Shown in pieces: positions 14,376-22,038 of a stretch of 35,322 bases of DNA (position 1 is the stretch's first letter; the number at the start of each line of letters is the position of its first letter). The notes under the pieces were generated by a model that made no database searches, had not been told where the DNA came from, and saw only the letters and a program-made list of their open reading frames with translations. A program made the position numbers and the translations under genes. Source of the DNA: SG8-39 sp041558415 (GTDB lineage Bacteria > Pseudomonadota > Gammaproteobacteria > Burkholderiales > SG8-39); assembly GCA_041558415.1 (NCBI GenBank), contig JBFFEY010000029.1:1-35322 (forward strand), read 5' to 3'.

Positions 14376-14709
14376 ACGTCGGAGCGGGGCAAGCGCAGCA
14401 CGGCTTGCCTGGCCCTTGAAGCGGCGCGGACCACCTTGGTCTGCACAGGCAGCAACCCAGCGATCAGGGTTGGTTCGCGCCGCTACCTTGAGTCCGGCCG
14501 AGGGGTCGGCCGGGCTCGAGTTCCCTCATTCTACCGGGTGCCCTCAGGCCGGGCCATGCGGCGCTCGAAATGCACTAATTTGTATATTGCGATGCACCAT
14601 TCTTATCGCTTAGTACATTAGAACCATTTGAACTTCAACGGTTTTTAGTTAGAATCTCGTCCTATTGCGGCGCCGCAACATGAGTTGTGGGGTGACGAGG
14701 AGGCAGGCC
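14369..14709 (+). other. Non-coding stretch with serial hairpins and an AT-rich promoter region
   Basis: No supported gene in these 341 nt. The left half holds three perfect or near-perfect stems: GGCAAGC/GCTTGCC (14388-14394, 14403-14409); a 13-bp stem with one G-T pair (14421-14433 with 14471-14483); and CCGGCCGA/TCGGCCGG with a GGGG loop (14494-14501, 14506-14513). The right half (about 14567-14660) is unusually AT-rich for this genome and ends in the promoter of the lytic transglycosylase gene. A structured 3' UTR or small RNA is possible. I recognise no known RNA family. Confidence 0.5.
14628..14655 (+). promoter_or_regulatory. Promoter of the lytic transglycosylase gene
   Basis: TTGAAC (14628-14633) and TAGAAT (14650-14655) with a 16-nt spacer, four and five of six to consensus, in an AT-rich setting. 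The leader to ATG 14710 would be about 48 nt. Confidence 0.65.
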
Positions 14710-15522
14710 ATGAGAGAGGATTTGACTCCCGCGGCATCGGCGCACGCCACGTCTGCGCTGCGGCGCATTTTTTCGCTCGCCAGCGGCGTGTTCGCGCTAC
14801 TGGGATTCACCCTCGTCCTGGTTGTCGCGGTTCCTAAAACCCGCGACGGCATTCTGAGCCAGTTGCAGGCCCTGGCCTGGCACCCGGTGGTGCCTGGCGT
14901 TGCGGTGAGCACCGCCGACAGGATCGAGATGGGCGGGCCGGCGGCGCCGGCGCAGGCGCTCCAGTCGAGCTCGGGTGGGGAGTACGCCGGCGATGCAGTC
15001 GGCAGCGCGGCGCACAGCGTGCCGGTCGTCGCCCAGGATCAAGCGGAGCAGGCGGAGCAGGCGGAGCAGGCGGCGCGGGCGGCGCTCACGCAATTCATCG
15101 CCAACCGCTACCGGGTGGCCGACGAGGTCGTGACCGACATCGTTTACGTTGCCTTTCGCGCTGCCGAGGCGCAGGCGCTGGATCCGCTGGTCGTGCTGGC
15201 GGTCGTCGCGACCGAGTCGGGCTACAACCCCATTGCCGAAAGCGTGGCCGGCGCCAAGGGACTGATGCAGATCATCGCCAAATTCCACGCCGAGAAGCTT
15301 GCGCCTTTCGGTGGCGAGGACGCGCTGTTCGAGCCCGAAGTAAACATCCGCGTCGGCTCGCAAATCCTGCGCGACTACCTGCGCCGCTTCGGCGATCTGG
15401 AGATCGCGCTGCAGGTCTACGCGGGCGCTCTCGATGACGCGGATGCGCGCTACGCGCGCAAGGTCTTCGCCGAGCGTGATCGGCTGCAGCAGGCGCTCGA
15501 GCGCTCGCGGCGCGAGGCCTGA
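14710..15522 (+). CDS. Membrane-anchored lytic transglycosylase (SLT domain)
   Basis: A 270-residue protein with one membrane segment (about 22-41), a low-complexity linker that includes an AEQ repeat (112-120), and a C-terminal SLT/goose-lysozyme-like domain. The catalytic Glu is E169 in VVATESGYNP, followed by the family motif GAKGLMQI near 181-188 and a late AYAGALDDADARY segment. It would cut peptidoglycan glycan strands from the inner-membrane face, forming 1,6-anhydro-muropeptides of the kind AmpD recycles. The start is ATG 14710 behind GAGGAGG at 14697-14703. An upstream TTG in frame at 14665 is rejected. Its stop is part of a symmetric hairpin shared with the convergent aminotransferase. 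Confidence 0.9.
   Translation: MREDLTPAASAHATSALRRIFSLASGVFALLGFTLVLVVAVPKTRDGILSQLQALAWHPVVPGVAVSTADRIEMGGPAAPAQALQSSSGGEYAGDAVGSAAHSVPVVAQDQAEQAEQAEQAARAALTQFIANRYRVADEVVTDIVYVAFRAAEAQALDPLVVLAVVATESGYNPIAESVAGAKGLMQIIAKFHAEKLAPFGGEDALFEPEVNIRVGSQILRDYLRRFGDLEIALQVYAGALDDADARYARKVFAERDRLQQALERSRREA
15044..15071 (+). repeat. Short tandem repeat GCGGAGCAG within the transglycosylase gene
   Basis: Three 9-bp copies of GCGGAGCAG in frame, encoding AEQ-AEQ-AEQ in the linker between the membrane anchor and the SLT domain. Such units can change copy number by slippage without breaking the frame. Confidence 0.8.
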
Positions 15523-15548
15523 GCGCACGCCGCGCCAGGCCTCAGGCC
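15516..15548. terminator. Symmetric hairpin between convergent genes
   Basis: GGCCTGAG (15516-15523) pairs perfectly with CTCAGGCC (15541-15548) around a 17-nt loop. One arm holds the TGA of the transglycosylase gene, the other the stop of the aminotransferase gene on the opposite strand. No strong T tract is present on either side. Probably a bidirectional 3'-end structure. Confidence 0.5.
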
Positions 15549-16759
15549 CCGCGCGCCGCGTCCTGCCGCGGTTGTTCGGCGCAAAAGCGCGCCAGGCGCC
15601 GCGCGGCTTCCTCGAGCTCGGCTCGCCCGCGCGTGTAGGCGAAACGCAGGAAGTGCTGGGTCGCATGGCGTCCGAAATCCGCACCGGGCGTCGCGGCCAC
15701 CGCCTCGCGTTCCAGCAGCTCGAGCGCGAAGGCGCGTGCGTCGCGGCTGAACGCGGAACAGTCGGCATAGACGTAGAACGCGCCCTGCGGGCGCGCGGGT
15801 ACACGCAGACCGGCGGCCTCGAGCGCCGGAACCAGGAAATCGCGCCGCTTCTCGAACTCCGCACGGCGCGCCTCGAGCACGGCGGTTGACTCGGGCAAAA
15901 ACGCCGCCAGCGCCGCGTACTGCGCCGCACTCGATGGGCAAATGAACAAATGCTGGGCGAGTTTCTCGAACCCGCGTATGGCATGCTCGGGCAGTGTCAC
16001 CCATCCGAGCCGCCAGCCCGTCATGCAAAAATATTTCGAAAAGCTGTTCACCAGAACGACCTCGCCGGGCAGCTGCGCGGCAGTGGATGGCGCCTGCCCG
16101 TAGACCAGGCCCTGGTAGATCTCGTCGACGATCAGCACGCCGCCGCGTTCGGCGATGAACTCGGCGATGCGCCGCAGCTCGGCCTGCGCAATCACGGTGC
16201 CGCAGGGATTGGCGGGTGAGCCGAGCAGCAGGCCGACGGTGCGCGGCCCCCAGGACGCGGCGACCGCTTCCAGCGTAGGCTGGAACGCCGTTTCGGCGCT
16301 CACTTCGAGAGCGCGTGGCCGACCCTCTAGGGCACGCACGAACTGGCGGTAGCCCGGGTACCCCGGGTCCGGCACGAGCACTTCGTCGTCGCGGTCGACA
16401 TAAAAAGCCATGGCCAACAGCAGGGCACCGGAGGCGCCCGCGGTCACGGCGATACGCGCGGGCGCCACGTCCGCGTTGAAGCGCTCGGCGTAGTGCGCTG
16501 CGATGGCGTCGCGCAGTGCGGGTAGGCCGAGCGAAGCGGTGTAGGCGGTCATGCCCTCGCGCAGTGCCCGGACGCCGGCCTCGACCACTGCGGGCGGTGC
16601 GGTGAAATCCGGTTCGCCGATCTCGAGATGCACTACCGTGCGACCGGCGGCCTCGAGCGCGTGCGCGCGCGACAGGATCTCCATGACCTCGAACGGTTCG
16701 ATTTCTGCGACGCGGCGTGCCGCGGCACAGACAGGGAAAGCGGACGCGGGCGGCTTCAT
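15542..16759 (-). CDS. PLP-dependent class I/II aminotransferase
   Basis: A 405-residue fold-type I aminotransferase. It shows LEIGEPDF (near 45-52), GASGALLLA, DPGYPGY (131-137), the cofactor contacts N184 (SPANPCGT) and D212/Y215 (VDEIYQGLVY), and the Schiff-base lysine K242 in NSFSKYFCMTGWRLGW. It belongs to the AspC/alanine-aminotransferase-like group. Which amino acid it uses cannot be told from the sequence. The start ATG 16759 lies 28 nt downstream of a perfect minus-strand TATAAT (16788-16793). Divergent from maeB. Confidence 0.9.
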   Translation of the reverse strand: MKPPASAFPVCAAARRVAEIEPFEVMEILSRAHALEAAGRTVVHLEIGEPDFTAPPAVVEAGVRALREGMTAYTASLGLPALRDAIAAHYAERFNADVAPARIAVTAGASGALLLAMAFYVDRDDEVLVPDPGYPGYRQFVRALEGRPRALEVSAETAFQPTLEAVAASWGPRTVGLLLGSPANPCGTVIAQAELRRIAEFIAERGGVLIVDEIYQGLVYGQAPSTAAQLPGEVVLVNSFSKYFCMTGWRLGWVTLPEHAIRGFEKLAQHLFICPSSAAQYAALAAFLPESTAVLEARRAEFEKRRDFLVPALEAAGLRVPARPQGAFYVYADCSAFSRDARAFALELLEREAVAATPGADFGRHATQHFLRFAYTRGRAELEEAARRLARFCAEQPRQDAARGA

Positions 16760-16787
16760 CGGGGCAAGCCTGCAGCCATGAGCCGAG

Positions 16788-16793
16788 ATTATA
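16788..16793 (-). promoter_or_regulatory. -10 element of the aminotransferase gene
   Basis: A perfect TATAAT on the minus strand, giving a leader of roughly 20-25 nt. At the matching -35 position the sequence is GC-rich with no resemblance to TTGACA, which suggests an activator-dependent promoter. Confidence 0.55.
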
Positions 16794-16861
16794 GGTGCCC
16801 GCAGCAGCCCCCGCCGCCGCGAATCGCGCCGAGAGAACGCGATGCGTCGGTGCCGCTACGC

Positions 16862-16867
16862 TATAAT
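16862..16867 (+). promoter_or_regulatory. -10 element of maeB
   Basis: A perfect TATAAT followed by T bases, in a GC-rich setting, about 110 nt upstream of the maeB GTG. No -35 match at 16-18 nt. It faces the aminotransferase -10, 68 bp away, so one regulator could act on both. Confidence 0.5.
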
Positions 16868-16977
16868 TTTTTTGCGCGCGCAACTCGAGCGCCACGCGAG
16901 GCACGCGGCGCGGGCGGCGCCCCCATTTCGGCACGGGCACCGTGGCCCAGGGTGGTGCCAGGTACGAGGAGACCACC

Positions 16978-19275
16978 GTGGACGAGCAGTTCAGGAAGTA
17001 CGCTCTCGAATATCATCGGCTCGCCCCGCCAGGCAAGATCTCGATCCAGCCCACCAAGTCGCTGACCAACCAGCGCGATTTGGCGCTCGCCTACTCGCCC
17101 GGCGTCGCCGCCGCCTGCGAGGAAATCCACAAGGATCCGTCACAGGCCGACGGACTGACCTCGCGCGCGAACCTGATCGGGGTGATCACCAACGGCAGCG
17201 CCGTGCTCGGCCTCGGCGCGATCGGGCCGCTCGCGGCCAAGCCGGTCATGGAAGGCAAGGCGGTGCTGTTCAAGAAATTCGCCGGCATCGACTGCTTCGA
17301 CATCGAGGTCAACGAGCAGGATCCAGAACGCCTAGTGGAGATCATCGCAGCGCTCGAGCCGACCTTCGGCGGTATCAATCTCGAGGACATCAAGGCGCCG
17401 GAGTGCTTCATCGTCGAGCGCAAGCTGCGCGAGCGGCTGAGGATACCGGTCTTCCACGACGACCAGCACGGCACGGCGATCATCGTGGCGGCCGCTCTGC
17501 TAAATGGGCTCAAGGTCGTCGGCAAGACGCTCGAGGCCGTGAAGCTGGTGACCTCCGGCGCGGGCGCCGCGGCGCTCGCCTGCCTCGACTTGCTGGTGCG
17601 CATGGGACTGCCGGGCGAGAACATTACGGTCACCGACATTCACGGCGTGGTCTATCGCGGACGCAGCGTCGAAATGGATGAGGACAAGGCGCGCTTCGCG
17701 CGCGAGACGCCCGCGCGCACGCTCGGCGAAGTGGTCGATGGCGCCGACGTGTTCCTCGGCCTATCGGCGGGCGGTGTGCTGAAGCCCGAGATGGTGGCGC
17801 GCATGGCCGAACAACCGCTGATCCTGGCGCTCGCCAACCCGGAGCCGGAGATCCGGCCGGAGGCAGCCAAGGCCGCACGCCCCGACTGCGTCATCGCTAC
17901 CGGGCGCTCGGACTACCCGAATCAGGTGAACAACGTGCTGTGCTTCCCCTTCATCTTCCGCGGTGCGCTGGATGTCGGCGCGACGACGATCACCACCGAG
18001 ATGGAGACGGCGGCGGTGCACGCGATCGCCGACCTGGCGCAGGCCGAGACCTCGGAGCAAGTGGCACTCGCCTACGGCATCGAGTCATTGAGCTTCGGGC
18101 CGGATTATCTGATCCCGAAGCCCTTCGACCCGCGGCTGATCGTGCGCATCGCGCCGGCGGTCGCGGAAGCGGCGATGGCTTCCGGCGTGGCGACACGGCC
18201 GCTGCCAGATCGGGAAGCCTACCGCGAGTCGCTCGCGCAGTTCGTCTACCACTCGGGCCTGTTTATGAAGCCGCTGTACTCGGCGGCAAAGTCGGCGCCG
18301 CGGCGCCTGGTGTATGCGGAGGGCGAGGACGAACGCGTGCTGCGGGCGGTGCAGGTGGTCGTCGACGAGGGGCTCGCGCAGCCGATCCTCGTCGGCCGTC
18401 CGGCTGTGATCGACCAACGCCTCGAACGCCTCGGCCTGCGGCTGCGCGCCGGCCGGCATTTCGAAGTGGTCAATCCGGAACTCGATCCGCGCTACCGCGA
18501 TTACTGGATGGCGTATCACCGCTTGACCGAGCGCAAGGGCATCTCGCCCGAGCAGGCGCGCCTGGAGATGCGTCTAAACACCACGTTGATCGGCGCGATG
18601 CTGATGCACATGGGGGAGGCCGACGGCATGCTGTGCGGCACCTCCGGCAGCTACGCTGCGCACCTCACCGTCGTCGATCACGTCATCGGACTGCGCGCCG
18701 GCGTGCACCGCTTCGCGGCGATGAACGCGCTCTTGCTGCCGAAGCGCACCGTGTTCATCTGCGACACCTATGTCTCCGTGGACCCGGAGGCCGACGGCAT
18801 CGCCGAGATGACGCTGCTCGCAGCCGAGGAAATTCGCCGCTTCGGCCTGGTGCCGAAGGCGGCGCTGCTTTCCGCATCGAGCTTCGGGTCGATCGATCTG
18901 CCCTCGGCGCGCAAGATGCAGCGTGCGCGCCAGCTGCTCGCCGAGCGCGCGCCGGATCTAGAGGTCGACGGCGAGATGCAGGGCGATGCTGCGCTCTCCG
19001 AGGAGATCCGCCTCGCCCGCCTGCCCAACTCGCTGCTCAAGGGCGAGGCGAACCTGCTGATCATGCCGACCCTCGATGCGGCGAACATCGCCTTCAACCT
19101 GCTCAAGGTCGCGGGTGGCGACAACGTCACCATCGGTCCGATCCTGCTCGGCGCGGCGCGGCCGGCGCACATCCTCACGCCGTCGGCGACCGTGCGGCGC
19201 ATCGTCAACATGACCGCGTTGACCGTGGTCGACGTCAACGCCCCGCGCGGACACGAGCAGACCAGTCTGTTCTAA
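16978..19275 (+). CDS. maeB: NADP-dependent malic enzyme with phosphotransacetylase-like domain
   Basis: A 765-residue hybrid malic enzyme, close to E. coli MaeB (759). It converts malate to pyruvate and CO2 with NADPH formation. The malic N-terminal domain has AYSPGVAAACEEI and NGSAVLGLGAIGP. The catalytic and NAD(P)-binding core includes HDDQHGTAI and a dinucleotide fold at SGAGAAALACLDLL. From about residue 430 a phosphate acetyl/butyryltransferase-like domain (YAEGEDERVLRA, LPNSLLKGEANLLIMP) follows, regulatory in known MaeB proteins. The start is taken as GTG 16978 with GAGGAG at 16966-16971. A GTG 36 nt upstream would include that site and is less likely. The patatin-like gene begins 19 nt after the stop. 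Confidence 0.94.
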   Translation: MDEQFRKYALEYHRLAPPGKISIQPTKSLTNQRDLALAYSPGVAAACEEIHKDPSQADGLTSRANLIGVITNGSAVLGLGAIGPLAAKPVMEGKAVLFKKFAGIDCFDIEVNEQDPERLVEIIAALEPTFGGINLEDIKAPECFIVERKLRERLRIPVFHDDQHGTAIIVAAALLNGLKVVGKTLEAVKLVTSGAGAAALACLDLLVRMGLPGENITVTDIHGVVYRGRSVEMDEDKARFARETPARTLGEVVDGADVFLGLSAGGVLKPEMVARMAEQPLILALANPEPEIRPEAAKAARPDCVIATGRSDYPNQVNNVLCFPFIFRGALDVGATTITTEMETAAVHAIADLAQAETSEQVALAYGIESLSFGPDYLIPKPFDPRLIVRIAPAVAEAAMASGVATRPLPDREAYRESLAQFVYHSGLFMKPLYSAAKSAPRRLVYAEGEDERVLRAVQVVVDEGLAQPILVGRPAVIDQRLERLGLRLRAGRHFEVVNPELDPRYRDYWMAYHRLTERKGISPEQARLEMRLNTTLIGAMLMHMGEADGMLCGTSGSYAAHLTVVDHVIGLRAGVHRFAAMNALLLPKRTVFICDTYVSVDPEADGIAEMTLLAAEEIRRFGLVPKAALLSASSFGSIDLPSARKMQRARQLLAERAPDLEVDGEMQGDAALSEEIRLARLPNSLLKGEANLLIMPTLDAANIAFNLLKVAGGDNVTIGPILLGAARPAHILTPSATVRRIVNMTALTVVDVNAPRGHEQTSLF

Positions 19276-19294
19276 GCGAGGCCTGCGAGCCGAC

Positions 19295-20497
19295 ATGACC
19301 GCAGCCGCCGGAACCCAGGATCGCGCGCCGCAAGCGGCGCCGTCGACCGATCCCGCCGCGACAGGCGCACGCCGCGGGCGTGCGGGACTGGTGCTTACCG
19401 GCGGCGGCGCCCGAGCCGCCTACCAGGTCGGCGTTCTGAAGGCGATCAGCGAGCTGCTCGGTGCGCCGCCGGAAAACCCGTTTCCCATCCTGTGCGGGAC
19501 CTCGGCCGGGGCGGTCAACGCCACCAGCCTCGCCGCCCGGGCGGACGATTTCGCGGGCGCCGTCGATGACCTGGTCCGCGCCTGGGCGACGATGCGCTGC
19601 GAGCGGATCTATCGCACCGACGTTGCGAACGTCATGCGCAGCGGTGCCCGCTGGCTGGCATCGATGATGCTGCTGACGCGGCGCAACCCCGTTTCGCTGC
19701 TCGACAACTCGCCACTGCGCGAGACGATCGGGCGGCTGCTCCGCTTTGAGGACATCCAGGCGCATATCGATGCAGGACGGCTGTACGCCGTTTGCGTCAC
19801 CGCATCCGGCTATACCTCCGGGCAGAGCGTGTCGTTCTATCAAGGCCAGTCGAGCATCGACAGCTGGGAGCGCCGGCAGCGCATCGGCGCCGCGGTCACG
19901 CTCAAGGCTGAGTACCTTCTTGCCTCGGCGGCGCTGCCGTTCATTTTCCCGGCGGTGAAAGTCCACCGCGAGTACTTTGGCGACGGCTCGATGCGGCAGA
20001 TCGCGCCGGTGAGCCCGGCGCTGCACCTGGGCGCCGACCGGGTGTTCATCGTCGGTACCGGACGTCAAAGCGACGATACGACGCGCGCGCGCTCAAGCGT
20101 TTACCCGTCGCTTGCGCAGATTGCGGGCCATGCCCTGAATAGCATCTTTCTCGATACACTGATGGTCGATCTGGAACGCTTGGAGCGCATCAACCGCACG
20201 CTGAGCGCAGTACCGCCCGAGGCCCTGTCCTCGGGGCGCGTCGGCCTGCGGCCGGTGAAGGTGCTGTTTCTTTCGCCGTCGCAGTCCATCGAGCGGATCG
20301 CGGTGCGGTTTCTGCACGAGCTGCCGCGTACGGTACGCTTCGTCCTGCGCCCGACTGGCGCGCTCAACCGGTCGGGCTCGAACCTGGCGAGCTACCTACT
20401 TTTCGAAGAGGGTTTTTGTCGCGCCCTCATCGACCTCGGCTACCAGGACACGATGAGCCGCAGCGACGAGGTACGCGCGTTCTTCGAAAATCAGTGA
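19295..20497 (+). CDS. Patatin-like phospholipase/acyl hydrolase
   Basis: A 400-residue patatin-family serine hydrolase. The oxyanion motif GGGARAAY is at 36-43, the nucleophile elbow GTSAG at 68-72 with Ser70, and the catalytic Asp231 is in FGDGS. The dyad is intact. The N-terminal 28 residues are Ala/Pro-rich and probably disordered; no signal peptide or membrane segment is seen. The substrate is unknown: membrane phospholipid, neutral lipid or polyester are all possible for the family. It lies between maeB and a PhaM-like gene that starts 11 nt after its stop, which hints at lipid or storage-granule metabolism. Confidence 0.88.
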   Translation: MTAAAGTQDRAPQAAPSTDPAATGARRGRAGLVLTGGGARAAYQVGVLKAISELLGAPPENPFPILCGTSAGAVNATSLAARADDFAGAVDDLVRAWATMRCERIYRTDVANVMRSGARWLASMMLLTRRNPVSLLDNSPLRETIGRLLRFEDIQAHIDAGRLYAVCVTASGYTSGQSVSFYQGQSSIDSWERRQRIGAAVTLKAEYLLASAALPFIFPAVKVHREYFGDGSMRQIAPVSPALHLGADRVFIVGTGRQSDDTTRARSSVYPSLAQIAGHALNSIFLDTLMVDLERLERINRTLSAVPPEALSSGRVGLRPVKVLFLSPSQSIERIAVRFLHELPRTVRFVLRPTGALNRSGSNLASYLLFEEGFCRALIDLGYQDTMSRSDEVRAFFENQ

Positions 20498-20508
20498 GCG
20501 GAGGTGTG

Positions 20509-20925
20509 ATGCCGGATGCGAAACAGCCGCAGGACCCGTTCGAGATGTTTCGTAGACTCTGGGGCCCGCTCGGCCTGCCGATGCCCGGCATGGCGATGCC
20601 GACGCTCGACCCGGCGGAGATCGAGAAGCGCATCGCGGACCTGCGATCGATCGAAGGCTGGCTGTCGATGAACCTGAACATGGTGCGCATGGCGATTTCC
20701 GGCCTCGAAGTGCAGAAGGCGGCGCTCCAGGCGATGCAGGCGGCGGGACGGCCTGGGCAGGCGGGCGCAGCGGAGGGCGCGGGACCTCAGGCGGGTGCCG
20801 CCGATGCCGCGGCGCAGGCGATGCTCTGGCCCTGGACGGTTCTGCAGCGTGCGATGCAGAGCATCGAGCAGCCGCAGACGCCGGAAAAGCCGCACGCCGG
20901 CGGCAAGGCGTCGAAATCGAAGTAG
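20509..20925 (+). CDS. phaM: PhaM-like polyhydroxyalkanoate granule regulator
   Basis: A 138-residue protein matching PhaM-type proteins: an N-terminal DPFEMFRRLWGPLGLP segment, a central helix EIEKRIADLRSIEGWLSMNLNMVRMAI, an Ala/Gly/Gln-rich linker, LWPWTVLQRAMQ, and a lysine-rich tail ending KASKSK. In Ralstonia/Cupriavidus, PhaM binds PHB synthase and nucleoid DNA, activating synthesis and sharing granules between daughter cells. The basic tail fits DNA contact. The start ATG 20509 has GCGGAGG directly upstream, overlapping the end of the patatin-like gene. An earlier in-frame start inside that gene is rejected. The phaC/A/B genes are not in the window. Confidence 0.8.
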   Translation: MPDAKQPQDPFEMFRRLWGPLGLPMPGMAMPTLDPAEIEKRIADLRSIEGWLSMNLNMVRMAISGLEVQKAALQAMQAAGRPGQAGAAEGAGPQAGAADAAAQAMLWPWTVLQRAMQSIEQPQTPEKPHAGGKASKSK

Positions 20926-21008
20926 TGCGCAGTGCCGGCCCGCCGCGCGCAGCGGCATTGCGTCATTGGGATCACATGCAGACGACTCAGTAAGAAAAGG
21001 AGGCAGCA

Positions 21009-21980
21009 ATGGCAAAAGCAGTGCGTTTTCACAAGGCAGGCGGACCGGACGTCCTGCAGTTTGAGGACGTCGACGTCGGCGAACCCGGAGCGGGGCAGAT
21101 CCGCATCCGGCACACCGCAATCGGCATCAATTTCATCGACACCTATCAGCGCTCGGGCCTGTATCCGATGCAGCTGCCCGCCGTGGCGGGCAACGAGGCT
21201 GCGGGGGTTGTCGACGCGGTGGGCTCCGGCGTGAGCGGACTCAAGAAGGGCGATCGGGTTGCGTACACCGGACTGATTGGCTCTTACTGCGAGGCCCGCA
21301 ATGTGCCGGCCGACCGCATGGTCAAAATTCCCGATGGCATCAGCGACGAGCAGGCGGCAACGCTCATGCTGAAAGGCATGACGGTGCAATACCTGATCCG
21401 CCGTACCTACGCTGTCAAGGCGGGCGATACGGTGCTGTTCCACGCGGCCGCCGGTGGCGTTGGCTTGTTTGCCTGTCAGTGGCTGAAGGCGCTGGGCGCG
21501 ACGGTGATCGGCACGGTCGGCTCGGATGACAAGGCCAAGCTCGCCAAGGCGCATGGCTGCGACCACGCCATCCTCTACAACTCGGAAAACTTCGTCGAGC
21601 GCGTCAAGCAGATTACCGGCGGCAAGGGCGTGCCCGTGGTTTACGACTCAGTCGGCAAGACCACATTCGACGGTTCGCTCGACTGCCTGCAGCCGCGCGG
21701 CCTGCTGGTGCTGTTCGGCAATGCCTCGGGACCGGTGCCGCCGTTCAACCTCGGCATCCTGGCGCAAAAAGGCTCGCTCTACCTCACGCGCCCGACGCTG
21801 GTCACCTACATCGCGTCGCGCCAGGACCTGGAGGCGACCGCCAAGGACGTGTTCGACATCGTTCTTTCGGGCAAGGTAAAGGTGGACATCACGGCGCGCT
21901 ACAAGCTCGCCGATGCGGCCAAGGCGCACAGCGATCTCGAGGGCCGCAAGACCACGGGCCAGATGATTCTGGTGCCCTGA
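21009..21980 (+). CDS. qor: NADPH:quinone oxidoreductase (zeta-crystallin type)
   Basis: A 323-residue zinc-free medium-chain dehydrogenase/reductase, the length of E. coli QorA. It has the GroES-like N-terminus (IGINFIDTYQRSGLYP, GNEAAGVVDAVGSGV) and an NADPH-binding AAAGGVGLFACQWLKALGA near 140-158. The catalytic-zinc cysteine/histidine ligands of alcohol dehydrogenases are absent, as expected. It reduces quinones by one-electron transfer in characterised relatives. The ATG has a strong AAGGAGG site 6 nt upstream. An 83-nt gap separates it from the PhaM-like gene. Confidence 0.9.
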   Translation: MAKAVRFHKAGGPDVLQFEDVDVGEPGAGQIRIRHTAIGINFIDTYQRSGLYPMQLPAVAGNEAAGVVDAVGSGVSGLKKGDRVAYTGLIGSYCEARNVPADRMVKIPDGISDEQAATLMLKGMTVQYLIRRTYAVKAGDTVLFHAAAGGVGLFACQWLKALGATVIGTVGSDDKAKLAKAHGCDHAILYNSENFVERVKQITGGKGVPVVYDSVGKTTFDGSLDCLQPRGLLVLFGNASGPVPPFNLGILAQKGSLYLTRPTLVTYIASRQDLEATAKDVFDIVLSGKVKVDITARYKLADAAKAHSDLEGRKTTGQMILVP

Positions 21981-22027
21981 GCGGAGGCGGGGATCTAGGG
22001 GCGCTCGCCGCGCCGATCGCGCTGAAG

Positions 22028-22033
22028 CACAAT
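22028..22033 (+). promoter_or_regulatory. -10-like hexamer 5 nt before the CoA pyrophosphatase ATG
   Basis: CACAAT (four of six) ends 5 nt before ATG 22039 with no Shine-Dalgarno sequence between. It is compatible with a leaderless mRNA but is the weakest of the four examples. Confidence 0.25.
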
Positions 22034-22038
22034 CGCGC

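Noticed and set aside
15044..15071. Short direct repeats as a CRISPR array
   Set aside because: Nine-bp units without spacers, in frame inside a coding gene; no cas genes in the window.
15450..16976. Minus-strand open frame of 508 codons over the aminotransferase gene
   Set aside because: Same strand but another frame of the aminotransferase gene, Arg/Ala-dominated, no recognisable fold; a GC-bias shadow.
17940..19298. Plus-strand open frame of 452 codons inside maeB
   Set aside because: Out of frame with maeB, mostly Arg, Ala, Gly and His; the maeB frame carries all the conserved motifs.
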